This document shows, in pieces, positions 57,025 through 64,000 of a DNA stretch of 64,000 bases. Position 1 is the first letter of the stretch. Every line of letters begins with the position of its first letter. The notes under the pieces are model-generated. The model was not told the origin of the DNA and made no database searches. It was given only the letters and a program-made list of their open reading frames with translations. Source of the stretch: Myxococcales bacterium (GTDB lineage Bacteria > Myxococcota > Polyangia > Nannocystales > Nannocystaceae); contig JAEUJW010000067.1 of the NCBI GenBank assembly GCA_016793465.1, positions 1 to 64,000 on the forward strand. The letters are read 5' to 3'. The translations under genes and the position numbers were made by a program.

Positions 57025-57761
57025 GCGACGACGAGGCGGAGCTGGACATGTTCCGCGAGGAGTCGACGCGCATCGTCGACGACTTCGCGCGGATGCTCGG
57101 CGAGTATCGGGCCGGGGCCGCCGACGGCGACGGCGACCCCGACCTGCTCAACCGGGCGTACCGGGCGGTCCACGGGCTGAAGGGCTTCGCCGGGGCGTTC
57201 GGGGCCTCGGCCGTCGGTCGCCTCAGCCAGGGGCTCGAGCGGGCGCTCGACGACATGCGCCTCGGCCGGCGCGCGCGCTCGCCGGAGGTGTTCGCGGCGC
57301 TGTCCGACGCGGTCGCGATGTTCGGCCGGCTGCTCGCGCCCGCGGGCGAGGGCGGCGTCGACATCGAGCCGCTGCTCGTCCGGCTGCGCACGCTCGGCGA
57401 GCTGCCGCCGTCGGACGAGCCGCGCGAGAGCATCGCCTGGGTCGGGGCGAGCATCGTCGAGGCGGTCACGCAGTACGAGGAGCACCGCCTGCGCGAGAAC
57501 CTCCGCGCCGGCCGCAGCCTCTACCGCGTGCGCGCGGTGTTCACCGCCGAGACCATCGACACCGGCGTCGAGCGGCTCGGCGAGCGCATGAAGCCGTGGG
57601 GCGAGGCCATCACCTACGTGCCGAGCCCCGACGAGGCGCCCGACGACAGCATCGTCATCGACGTCGTGCTCGGCTCGCACGCGGGGCTCGCCGAGATCTC
57701 GGCGGCCCTCGGCGATCGCGACGTCAGCGTGCACCGCATCGAGCGCGGCGAGGCGACGTGA
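57021..57761 (+). CDS. HPt-domain protein, CheA P1-like, without kinase domain
   Basis: A 246-residue protein. Residues about 1-110 are an HPt four-helix bundle with the phosphoacceptor-type AYRAVHGLKGFAGAFG (His near 50) and a CheA-like start (DEAELDMFREESTRIVDDFA). The C-terminal half (SLYRVRAVFTAETIDTGVERL, GEAITYVPSPDEAPDDS) resembles a small regulatory domain found after HPt in some chemotaxis-type proteins. There is no histidine kinase or receiver domain. The GTG overlaps the ImpA_N stop (GTGA), so they are co-translated. It may relay phosphate from an external kinase. Confidence 0.75.
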   Translation: MSDDEAELDMFREESTRIVDDFARMLGEYRAGAADGDGDPDLLNRAYRAVHGLKGFAGAFGASAVGRLSQGLERALDDMRLGRRARSPEVFAALSDAVAMFGRLLAPAGEGGVDIEPLLVRLRTLGELPPSDEPRESIAWVGASIVEAVTQYEEHRLRENLRAGRSLYRVRAVFTAETIDTGVERLGERMKPWGEAITYVPSPDEAPDDSIVIDVVLGSHAGLAEISAALGDRDVSVHRIERGEAT

Positions 57762-57798
57762 GCGCGGATGTACGCGCACGCTTCTCCGCGGCCGTGGA

Positions 57799-57840
57799 GC
57801 CTCGCGTGAGGCCGTGCGGCGCCGCGTGACGCCGCGGCGC
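57799..57840 (+). terminator. Tandem hairpins after the HPt gene
   Basis: GCCTC/GAGGC with a GCGT loop (57799-57812) and GCGCCGCG/CGCGGCGC with a 6-base loop (57819-57840) lie 37-80 bases beyond the HPt stop. They form stable stems without a T-run and probably mark the operon end, as the next gene has its own promoter box. Confidence 0.45.
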
Positions 57841-57970
57841 GGCTGAAGCTTCGGTTCATACGGCCGGCGCAGCGGCTGCGGGCGATTCCGTCGCCGGGGC
57901 CACGGAACGACGGTCCTCGCGGCGCGCCGGGTGAACCGGCCCGGGGGTTCCGCCGAACGGGGCCGGGGTG

Positions 57971-57976
57971 TAGGCT
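57971..57976 (+). promoter_or_regulatory. -10-like TAGGCT before the SIR2-like gene
   Basis: TAGGCT ends 10 bases before the ATG at 57987, leaving no room for a ribosome site and implying a leaderless message. The -35 region is weak (TTCCGC at 57948). Confidence 0.45.
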
Positions 57977-57986
57977 GTTTGACCCA

Positions 57987-58922
57987 ATGTCTACCCAGAT
58001 GACCGACGCCGACTGGGACCTGCTGGCAGCGCGGGTCGTACGCGGCGGGTGCACGCCCTTCCTCGGGGCTGGCATCAACCAGGGGCACATCCCGCTGCCG
58101 GGGGACATCGCCCTGCGCTGGGCGGAGGACGGCGGTTATCCGCTCGAGGACCGCTGGAACTTCGCCCGGGTGGCGCAGTTCATGTCGGCGGCGCGGGGGC
58201 CCAAGTGGCCGCGCGACGAGCTGGCGGTGGCGCTGCGCGACGTGCGTCCGGGCGACGTCGAGGAGAAGGACGACATCCTGGTCGGCCTGGCCGAGCTGCC
58301 GTTTCGCACCTACGTGACGACCACCACCGACGAGCTGCTGGTCCGCGCGCTGCGCTATCGCCGGTCGAAGCGGCCGCGCATCGACTTCGTGCGCTGGCAC
58401 GAAGCGCTGCGCACGACCTCGCTGGCCACGGTGTTCGAGGAGGACCCGCACTACGTGCCCTCGGTCGAGGAGCCGCTGGTGTTTCATCTGTACGGGCAGA
58501 TCGCGGTGGCGGAGTCGCTGGTGCTGACCGAGGACGACCACTTCGACCTGCTGGTGGCGACGGCGCGGCACCCGCCGCTGATCCCGCCGCCGGTCCAGCG
58601 CGCGCTGCGAGGCGGCGCGCTGCTGTTCCTCGGCCACCCGCTGGCCGACTGGAACTTCCGGGTGCTGGTCCGCAGCCTGTGCGGCGCCAACTTCGGCGAC
58701 CTGCAGGACGGCACGATCAGCGTGCACGTGGCCCCGCCGGGCGACGACAACAAGGACGTGATCGAGTACTTCGACAGGTACTTCGAGCGCCTGCACATCC
58801 GGGTGTACTGGGGGTCGCCGCAGGAGTTCCTGGCCAGGCTGCGCGAGCGCTGCGCGGCCATCCCCACGCCGGCCGCGGGCGGCGGCAAGCCGCGACGCAC
58901 GGGAGACGACCATGCAGCATGA
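57987..58922 (+). CDS. SIR2-like protein (SIR2_2 family)
   Basis: A 311-residue protein of the SIR2_2 type: CTPFLGAGINQGH (22-34), FRTYVTTTTDELL (107-119), VFHLYGQ with His 167, VLTEDDHFDLL and LLFLGHPLADWNFRVL. These correspond to the NAD-binding Rossmann loops. In NADase-type relatives the second motif reads TTNYD. Here Thr 113 replaces the Asn, so classical NAD hydrolysis may be reduced, though the His remains. The final 11 bases overlap the STAND gene start, so the two are co-expressed. SIR2 proteins paired with STAND ATPases occur in anti-phage systems. Confidence 0.82.
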   Translation: MSTQMTDADWDLLAARVVRGGCTPFLGAGINQGHIPLPGDIALRWAEDGGYPLEDRWNFARVAQFMSAARGPKWPRDELAVALRDVRPGDVEEKDDILVGLAELPFRTYVTTTTDELLVRALRYRRSKRPRIDFVRWHEALRTTSLATVFEEDPHYVPSVEEPLVFHLYGQIAVAESLVLTEDDHFDLLVATARHPPLIPPPVQRALRGGALLFLGHPLADWNFRVLVRSLCGANFGDLQDGTISVHVAPPGDDNKDVIEYFDRYFERLHIRVYWGSPQEFLARLRERCAAIPTPAAGGGKPRRTGDDHAA

Positions 58923-61470
58923 CGGCCAGAACAGTCCGTTCCCCGGGCCGCGGCCGTTCACCGCGGCCGAGCGCAAGAACTTCTTCGGGCGCTCGGGCGA
59001 GCTGCGGGACCTGGTCTCGCTGGTCATCGCCCACCCGCTGGCGGTGCTGCACGGCCCGACCGGCAGCGGCAAGACGTCGCTGATCCACGCCGGCCTGGTC
59101 CCCGAGCTCGAGGCGGCGGGGTTCGAGGTCCTGCCGGTGGCGCGGCTCGGCGGGCTGTTGCCGCCGGGCACCGACGCCTCGCGCCTGCGCAACGTCTACA
59201 CCTACAGCGTGCTGCTGCACTGGGCCCGCGAGGACGAGCGGGACGTCGACCTGCTGTCGGGCTACACGCTGGCGGCGTACCTGAAGGGGATCCTCGCGCG
59301 CGACCCGGACAGCAAGAAGCCGCTGGCGATCGTGTTCGACCAGGTCGAGGACATGTTCTTCACCTATCCGGAGCAGTACCACCACCGCGAGGCGTTCCTG
59401 CGCGAGCTCGCCGAGGTGCTGCAGGGCGAGCGGGGCTTCGGCCTGAGCGGGCGCCCGCTGCGGGTGCTGCTGGCGATCCGCGACGACCGCCTCGCCGACC
59501 TCGAGCGCCACGCCCACGTGGTGCCCGACGCGCTGCGCGTGCGCTTCGCGCTCGACGACCTGCACCTGGCCGAGGCGATCGAGGCGATCCGCGAGCCGGC
59601 GCGCGGGGTCATCTCGCAGGCGGACGCCGAGCAGCTGGCGCGCGCGCTGGCCCACCGGCGCGTGCGCCTGCCGAACGGCAAGCTTGCGCTGATCGCCAGC
59701 GAGGTCATCGACCCCATGCACCTGCAGGTCGCGTGCGACGAGCTGTGGGCCCGCGGCGGCCGGCCGGGGGCGATGGGCAAGGACCTCGACCCCGACGAGG
59801 CGCTCACGCGGTTCGTCGGCGCCGCGGTGCGGCGCGCGAGCAAGGGCTGGGGCGGCGAGCGCAAGATCCGGCGCTGGCTCGAGGACCGCATGCTCACCCC
59901 CGACGGCGGGCGCGCGACGGCCCGCCGCGGCGCCAACGCGACCGGCGGCCTCGTCAACGAGATGGTCGAGAACCTCGAGCGCGAGCGCATCATCCGCGCC
60001 GAGGAGCGGCTCGGCAACAAGTGGTACGAGCTGGCCCACGACCGCCTGATCGTGCCGCTGCAGCGCAGCAACGCCGCCTGGTCCGAGGAGCAGCGGCGCG
60101 GACGTCGGGCCTGGCGCGTGGTCCTGTGGGCCCTCGTGCTCGCGGGCGTGGCGGTCGGCGCGGTCGTCGTCGGCCGCATCGCCGCGCGCTGGTGGGAGGG
60201 CGTGCAGGGCGAGAAGGACGAGCTCAATTCGAAGCTCGCGGTCGAGGGCGAGGAGCGCGACCGCCTGACCCGCCAGCGTGGGCTGGCGTGGGGCGAGCTC
60301 GAGGGCCTGTACCGCCAGGTGACGCTCGAGCGGCTCGACGCCGAGGTGCTCGGGCTGTCGCGCGACGTCATCGCCCTGCAGGCGGCGATCGTCGACATGG
60401 GCCGCTACCGGCCGGCGGCGCAGGACCTCGAGAGCGAGGGCGAGACGCTCCTCAACTTCGCCCAGACCGGCATCTCGCTGGCCGGTATGACCGCCCGCGT
60501 GCAGCAGGCCAGCGCGCAGACCAGCGCGCTCATCGCCGACGTCGCCGCGACGCGCAAGGCCAACTCGTCGCCCGAGCTGAAGGACATGTTCGACCGCCTG
60601 CGCGACGGGGCCGAGGAGCTGGAGCCCGAGCTCGAGCGCCTGCGCCGGGCGCTCAACACCGCGTCGGGGCGGTTCGCCGCCTACAACGCGCAGCTGTCGA
60701 CCGCGCTCGAGACGTTCGAGGGCCGGCCCGGCACCTCGCCGAGCGCCCGCGTGCGCGAGGGCTCGATGGGCCACTGGCGCGCGGGCTACCGCGCGTGGCT
60801 GAGCGGCGACCTGGTCAACGCGAAGGCCCGCTTCGCCAAGGCGGTCGAGCGCGACGCCTCCAACCCGTCGGCCCACGACGGCCTGGCCCGCGTGGCCTGG
60901 GCCGAGGGCAAGGTCGACGACGCGGCCGCGGAGTATCGCCGGGCGCTCGCCGAGCGCAAGGACTTCAGCCCGTCGCTGACCGGCATCGCCGAGGTGTACC
61001 TGCACCAGAACCACATCGCCGACGCCGAGCGCTGCGCGCGGCAGGCCCTGCACTACCAGCCCGACTACGCGGCCGCGTTCCTGGTGCTGAGCGAGGTCCG
61101 TCGGCGCCTGGTCAGCGAGCCGCTCGGCGAGATCCACGACGACAACCCGTGCGGCACCACGCACCACAGCCCAGGTCCGGCGACCGCGTCGGGTCCGGCC
61201 ACGCCGGTGCTCACGCCGCCGCCGTCGACGCCCGCCGCGGCCGCGCCGATCGAGCCCGAGCCGACGCCCGCGCCGGAGCCCGCGAATGTCGAGCCGACGC
61301 CCGCGCCGGAGCCCGCGAAGGTCGAGCCGACGCCCGCGCCGGTCCAGCCCAAGCCGCCCGCGCCCAAGAAGAAGCCGCCGGCCAAGAAGAAGGCGCCCGA
61401 CGAGGCGGGCTCGGAGCCCGCGGCGCCGGTCGACCGCACGCCGCCGCCGATCGAGATCAGCCCGCCCTGA
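58912..61470 (+). CDS. STAND-type NTPase with TM helix and TPR repeats
   Basis: An 852-residue protein beginning with the nSTAND1 hallmark FPGPRPFTAAERKNFFGR. Walker A GPTGSGKTS is at 48-56 and Walker B LAIVFDQVED with Asp 143. The winged-helix-like region ends near KWYELAHDRLIVPLQR (about 375-392). One TM helix (about 402-422) follows, then coiled-coil-like sequence (about 425-610), TPR-type repeats (about 619-735) and a Pro/Glu/Lys tail. The NTPase would be cytoplasmic and the TPRs periplasmic. STAND proteins oligomerise on sensing a ligand. GGGAG precedes the ATG. Most likely the switch for the SIR2-like partner. Confidence 0.82.
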   Translation: MQHDGQNSPFPGPRPFTAAERKNFFGRSGELRDLVSLVIAHPLAVLHGPTGSGKTSLIHAGLVPELEAAGFEVLPVARLGGLLPPGTDASRLRNVYTYSVLLHWAREDERDVDLLSGYTLAAYLKGILARDPDSKKPLAIVFDQVEDMFFTYPEQYHHREAFLRELAEVLQGERGFGLSGRPLRVLLAIRDDRLADLERHAHVVPDALRVRFALDDLHLAEAIEAIREPARGVISQADAEQLARALAHRRVRLPNGKLALIASEVIDPMHLQVACDELWARGGRPGAMGKDLDPDEALTRFVGAAVRRASKGWGGERKIRRWLEDRMLTPDGGRATARRGANATGGLVNEMVENLERERIIRAEERLGNKWYELAHDRLIVPLQRSNAAWSEEQRRGRRAWRVVLWALVLAGVAVGAVVVGRIAARWWEGVQGEKDELNSKLAVEGEERDRLTRQRGLAWGELEGLYRQVTLERLDAEVLGLSRDVIALQAAIVDMGRYRPAAQDLESEGETLLNFAQTGISLAGMTARVQQASAQTSALIADVAATRKANSSPELKDMFDRLRDGAEELEPELERLRRALNTASGRFAAYNAQLSTALETFEGRPGTSPSARVREGSMGHWRAGYRAWLSGDLVNAKARFAKAVERDASNPSAHDGLARVAWAEGKVDDAAAEYRRALAERKDFSPSLTGIAEVYLHQNHIADAERCARQALHYQPDYAAAFLVLSEVRRRLVSEPLGEIHDDNPCGTTHHSPGPATASGPATPVLTPPPSTPAAAAPIEPEPTPAPEPANVEPTPAPEPAKVEPTPAPVQPKPPAPKKKPPAKKKAPDEAGSEPAAPVDRTPPPIEISPP

Positions 61471-61485
61471 GCTCGAGGTGAGCCG

Positions 61486-61518
61486 CACACGAGGGCCCGC
61501 GCGTCGGGTCCTCGTGTG
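61486..61518. terminator. Bidirectional terminator between STAND and HEAT-repeat genes
   Basis: CACACGAGG (61486-61494) and CCTCGTGTG (61510-61518) form a perfect 9-base stem in the 62-base gap between convergent genes. Confidence 0.7.
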
Positions 61519-61532
61519 TTCGCGTCGCGGGC

Positions 61533-62888
61533 TCAGCGAGCGGCCCAGGCGAGCAGGGTGTCGTAGGCGGCGCTGGCGACCCGCGGCGCGTCGTCGCGGA
61601 CGCACCGCGCGAGGCGCTCGGCGAGCGCGGGCGAGGGGTCCGCGTCTTTTAATAATTTCGCGGCGGCGGCGCGGCTCATCGCGGCGTGGGCGCCGAGTTC
61701 GGCGCCCACGGCGTCGCGCACGTGGTCGAGGCGCAGCAGCGTGCCGAGCTGCGCGCGCGGCTCGACGGGCTGCCAGCTCTTGCCGTGGACGGCGCCGCGG
61801 CCGAGGTGCGGCGCGAGCACCTGCCAGGCGGCGGGGTCGGGCGTGCGGCGGGCGACGGCCCCGGCCGCGGCGACGGCGACGGCCGGCAAGGGGTCGGCGA
61901 GCATGCCGCGGAGCTGCTCCTGGACCGCGGGGTCGTCGACGGCGGCGAGCGCCTGCACGGCGTACATGCGCACGCCGTCGTCCTCGTCGCGGAGGCGGGC
62001 GCGCACGGCGGCGAGCGCCTCGGGTCGATCGAGCCGCCGCGCGAGCTGCTGCACCGCGCCCCAGCGTACGTAGTTGGCGGGGTGCTCGAGCGCGCGGAGG
62101 GTGGCCGCGCGGGCGGCCTCGCCGTCGTGCAGGCCGACGATCCGCAGGGCCTGCTGCGCGTCGATCGGCGAGTCGCCGGCGAGCCGCGGGACGAGGGCGG
62201 CGGCCACCGCGTCGAATTGCGCGACCGGGACGAACGCCGGCCAGAGGACGGCGAGGCGGCCGGGGTCGCGGGCCAGCGCGGCGAGCAGCGCGTCGGCGTG
62301 GGCCTCGCTGGCGGCGGCCCCGGCGAGCGCGTGCGCGGCGATCCAGGCCCGGCGCCCGTACAGCTCGGCGAGCAGCCGCGTCGCCGCCCCGGGGTCGGCG
62401 GCGGCAATTCTTAAACTGCGGCGCAGGGCGCGGGCGACGGCGCCGGGCAGGGGTCGTTCGCCGGCGAGCAGGGTCAGCAGCGCGTCGCGGACCTCGGGCT
62501 CCGTCGCGACCGGGCGCAGGACCTCGACGGCGGTGCTCTGCGCGTGCGCGTGGGCGTCGCCGAGGCAGACCACGAGGGCGCGGCGGATCGCCGGGTCGTG
62601 GACCTGCGACGCGAGCCCGCGGATCGCCGCGACGCGGGCCCGCGCGGCCGGCTCGGCCAGCCGCGCGAGCAGCAGCGCCGCGATCTCGGGGTCGCCGCTC
62701 AGTGGTTGCAGCCGCCACGCCGGCATGTCCTCGGCCAGCAGCTCGCGCACGCGGCCGAGCAGCTCGGCGCGCAGCTCGGTCCGCAGGGCGCGGGCGATCA
62801 GCGAGCCGGACGCGCGCCACAGCGGCTCGGCGCGCGTCGCCTCGAAGATGTCGATCAAGATGTCGACGACTTTAATTAGGGCCGTCAT
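61533..62888 (-). CDS. HEAT-repeat protein
   Basis: A 451-residue soluble, mostly helical protein built of HEAT-like units: LARLAEPAARARVAAIRGLA, RDEDDGVRMYAVQALAAVDDPAVQEQLRGML, DPLPAVAVAAAGAVARRTPDP. About ten units are visible, suggesting a solenoid for protein interaction. The start is set at the ATG at 62888, since upstream in-frame codons offer only a rare CTG overlapping the hydrolase stop. Its upstream neighbour on the same strand is the hydrolase, so they may form one transcript. No specific family name is certain. Confidence 0.7.
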   Translation of the reverse strand: MTALIKVVDILIDIFEATRAEPLWRASGSLIARALRTELRAELLGRVRELLAEDMPAWRLQPLSGDPEIAALLLARLAEPAARARVAAIRGLASQVHDPAIRRALVVCLGDAHAHAQSTAVEVLRPVATEPEVRDALLTLLAGERPLPGAVARALRRSLRIAAADPGAATRLLAELYGRRAWIAAHALAGAAASEAHADALLAALARDPGRLAVLWPAFVPVAQFDAVAAALVPRLAGDSPIDAQQALRIVGLHDGEAARAATLRALEHPANYVRWGAVQQLARRLDRPEALAAVRARLRDEDDGVRMYAVQALAAVDDPAVQEQLRGMLADPLPAVAVAAAGAVARRTPDPAAWQVLAPHLGRGAVHGKSWQPVEPRAQLGTLLRLDHVRDAVGAELGAHAAMSRAAAAKLLKDADPSPALAERLARCVRDDAPRVASAAYDTLLAWAAR

Positions 62889-62965
62889 GTCGCCGGCGAG
62901 CGCGTCGGCGGCGAACGCGAGGAGCCCGCCGCGGAGGGCGGGCTCGTGGGCTTCGGCGGGGAGGG

Positions 62966-63751
62966 TCAGGCGGCCGAGTCCGGGGCGAGCCACTGCTGCA
63001 GGCGAGCGACGAGGTCGTCGGTGCACTCGAGCTGCGGGTAGTGGCCGGTGCCCTCGAACACCTCGAGGCGGGCGCCGGCGATGAGGTCGACGATCGTGGC
63101 CTTCAAGAATTCGGGGGTGAGCGGCTGCTCCTTCTCGCCGGGGATGACGAGGGTGGGCACGCGGAGCTCGCCCATACGGCCGGCGAAGTCGGCGGAGCGC
63201 CAGGCGTCGAAGCCGCCGAACCACGCCTCGGGGACCACGCTGGCGCAGCCGTCGATCGCGGGCTCGAGGAGCTCGGGCGCGACCGGCCTGGCGAACATCA
63301 TGCCGAGGGTCTGGGCGGCGCCCTCGCGGCCGTTGTGCAGGCTGCGGAAGAACCCGATCTGCTCGTCGTTGAACGGCACGCCGGAGGGCGGCACGGGGCA
63401 CATGAGGATGAGCTTGCGCAGGCGGTCCTGGCGCTCGAGGGCGGTGCGCAGGGCGATCGTGCCGCCCATCGAGTGGCCGACGAGCACGATGTCGCGGAGC
63501 TCGAGCGCGTCGATCAGGGCGGCGATGTCCTCGGCGTAGCTGTCGATGCTGTAGCCGTCGCGGGGCTTCGAACTCCAGCCCGAGCCGCGGAGGTCGGGGG
63601 CGATCAGCCGGCCCGCGTGCTCCGGCCAGCGATTGAAGAGCTCGCGCCAGATGTGGCCGGACACCGCCCATCCGTGGACGAGCAGGGCGGTGGGGCCTCG
63701 GCCCCGGTCTTGGACGTGGAGGTGAATGCCGCTGGGAAGTGCTACCCGCAT
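62966..63751 (-). CDS. Alpha/beta hydrolase
   Basis: A 261-residue alpha/beta-hydrolase fold enzyme: the oxyanion HGW at 26-28, the nucleophile elbow GHSMGG with Ser 94, a cap region (GREGAAQTLGMMFARPV), and GTGHYPQLE carrying the catalytic His near 243. The acidic residue is probably in IPGEKEQPLTPEF. Such enzymes hydrolyse esters, lactones or epoxides; the substrate is unknown. On the minus strand TAAGTT lies about 9 bases before the ATG, a candidate leaderless promoter. Length normal for the family. Confidence 0.88.
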   Translation of the reverse strand: MRVALPSGIHLHVQDRGRGPTALLVHGWAVSGHIWRELFNRWPEHAGRLIAPDLRGSGWSSKPRDGYSIDSYAEDIAALIDALELRDIVLVGHSMGGTIALRTALERQDRLRKLILMCPVPPSGVPFNDEQIGFFRSLHNGREGAAQTLGMMFARPVAPELLEPAIDGCASVVPEAWFGGFDAWRSADFAGRMGELRVPTLVIPGEKEQPLTPEFLKATIVDLIAGARLEVFEGTGHYPQLECTDDLVARLQQWLAPDSAA

Positions 63752-63867
63752 GGTCCGCGAACTTACCAGGGATCCGGCGGCCGGACCCGGGGTTCGGCAG
63801 ACCCCGCGGACACCAACGTGCGCGGGCATTGCCTCGCGCTTCGCGGGGGGTGTATTCGCGCCCTGTG

Positions 63868-64000
63868 ATGCGGACACCCCGTTTGTTGCTGATCCTCGCG
63901 GCCTGCGGCGGGAGCCCGGCGGGCACCACCGACGCCGGCGCCGACTCGACCGGAGGCGACGGCACGGGCGGCGCGGCGCCGACGAGCTCCGGCGACGGCA
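63868..64000 (+). CDS. Lipoprotein, 5' part only (runs off window)
   Basis: The first 44 codons are visible: a short leader with lipobox LAAC (Cys 13), then a linker of Thr/Gly/Asp/Ser typical of this genome's lipoproteins. The rest lies beyond the end of the window. Divergent from the hydrolase; no clear ribosome site. Probably the same surface-lipoprotein type as the genes at 38401 and 49757. Confidence 0.7.
   Translation, partial: MRTPRLLLILAACGGSPAGTTDAGADSTGGDGTGGAAPTSSGDG

Noticed and set aside
58717..62820. Minus-strand frame of over 1300 codons opposite the STAND gene
   Set aside because: Arg/Ala/Pro-rich antisense shadow without family motifs; the plus-strand SIR2 and STAND genes explain the DNA.

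Overview
This 64 kb window is very GC-rich DNA, with almost every codon ending in G or C. It encodes many lipoproteins with Ser/Thr/Gly-rich linkers, Cys-rich DUF4215 repeats, FG-GAP and VWA proteins, several eukaryote-like Ser/Thr kinases and a MYXO-CTERM-like tail. This combination points to a myxobacterium, most likely of the Nannocystis/Plesiocystis/Enhygromyxa group. That assignment is inference from gene content; no rRNA is present. About 54 protein-coding genes, two tRNA genes and one gene remnant can be supported.

Layout. 0-8 kb: a truncated adenosine-deaminase-like fragment, then a minus-strand surface block (two VWA proteins, an FG-GAP lipoprotein, a 17-repeat DUF4215 lipoprotein). 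8-12 kb: a lipoprotein with a GspG-like tail, an SSS symporter with its DUF3311 partner, a CBS protein and a small Cys-rich lipoprotein. 12.4-18 kb: a two-gene operon of a SIR2-like/ATPase fusion and an ATPase/Ser-Thr kinase/TM/TPR fusion. 18-24 kb: envelope genes (beta-barrel, COG3014-like, LpoB-like), YbeD, an ECF sigma/anti-sigma/cupin fusion, TrmK-like and Hsp15-like RNA-related proteins. 24-30 kb: an Ig-like lipoprotein, a kinase, WrbA, an NADP-binding oxidoreductase with a thioesterase, and tRNA-Asn and tRNA-Gly. 30-37 kb: a secreted protein, then four thioredoxin-fold genes carrying eight CXXC domains. 37-45 kb: CorC/CNNM transporter, lipoproteins, ApaH, an IgGFc-binding-like protein, an FG-GAP lipoprotein, a membrane protein, tandem duplications and a 53-residue MYXO-CTERM-like protein. 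45-51.6 kb: TauE exporter, an RtcB-like/RbfA-like operon, an Rpn-like nuclease, a homocysteine methyltransferase with a repeat-encoded N-terminus, a lipoprotein and a thiolase. 51.7-61.5 kb: a plus-strand signalling/conflict-type block with a kinase-STAND fusion, ImpA_N fused to an EAD-like domain, an HPt protein, a SIR2-like protein and a STAND-TM-TPR protein. 61.5-64 kb: HEAT-repeat protein, alpha/beta hydrolase and the start of another lipoprotein.

How genes work together. The two SIR2-plus-P-loop-ATPase loci (12.5-18 kb and 58-61.5 kb) share a SIR2-like protein, a STAND/AAA-type ATPase, and a membrane-anchored partner ending in TPRs. They are the best candidates for an undescribed, possibly defensive or signalling, system. 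The thioredoxin cluster looks like a dedicated periplasmic thiol-disulfide pathway. RtcB-like and RbfA-like genes overlap by four bases and suggest an RNA or ribosome maintenance pair, but the RtcB-like protein lacks the segment that normally holds the catalytic Cys. Many start codons lie 6-13 nt after a TANNNT element, suggesting common leaderless transcription.
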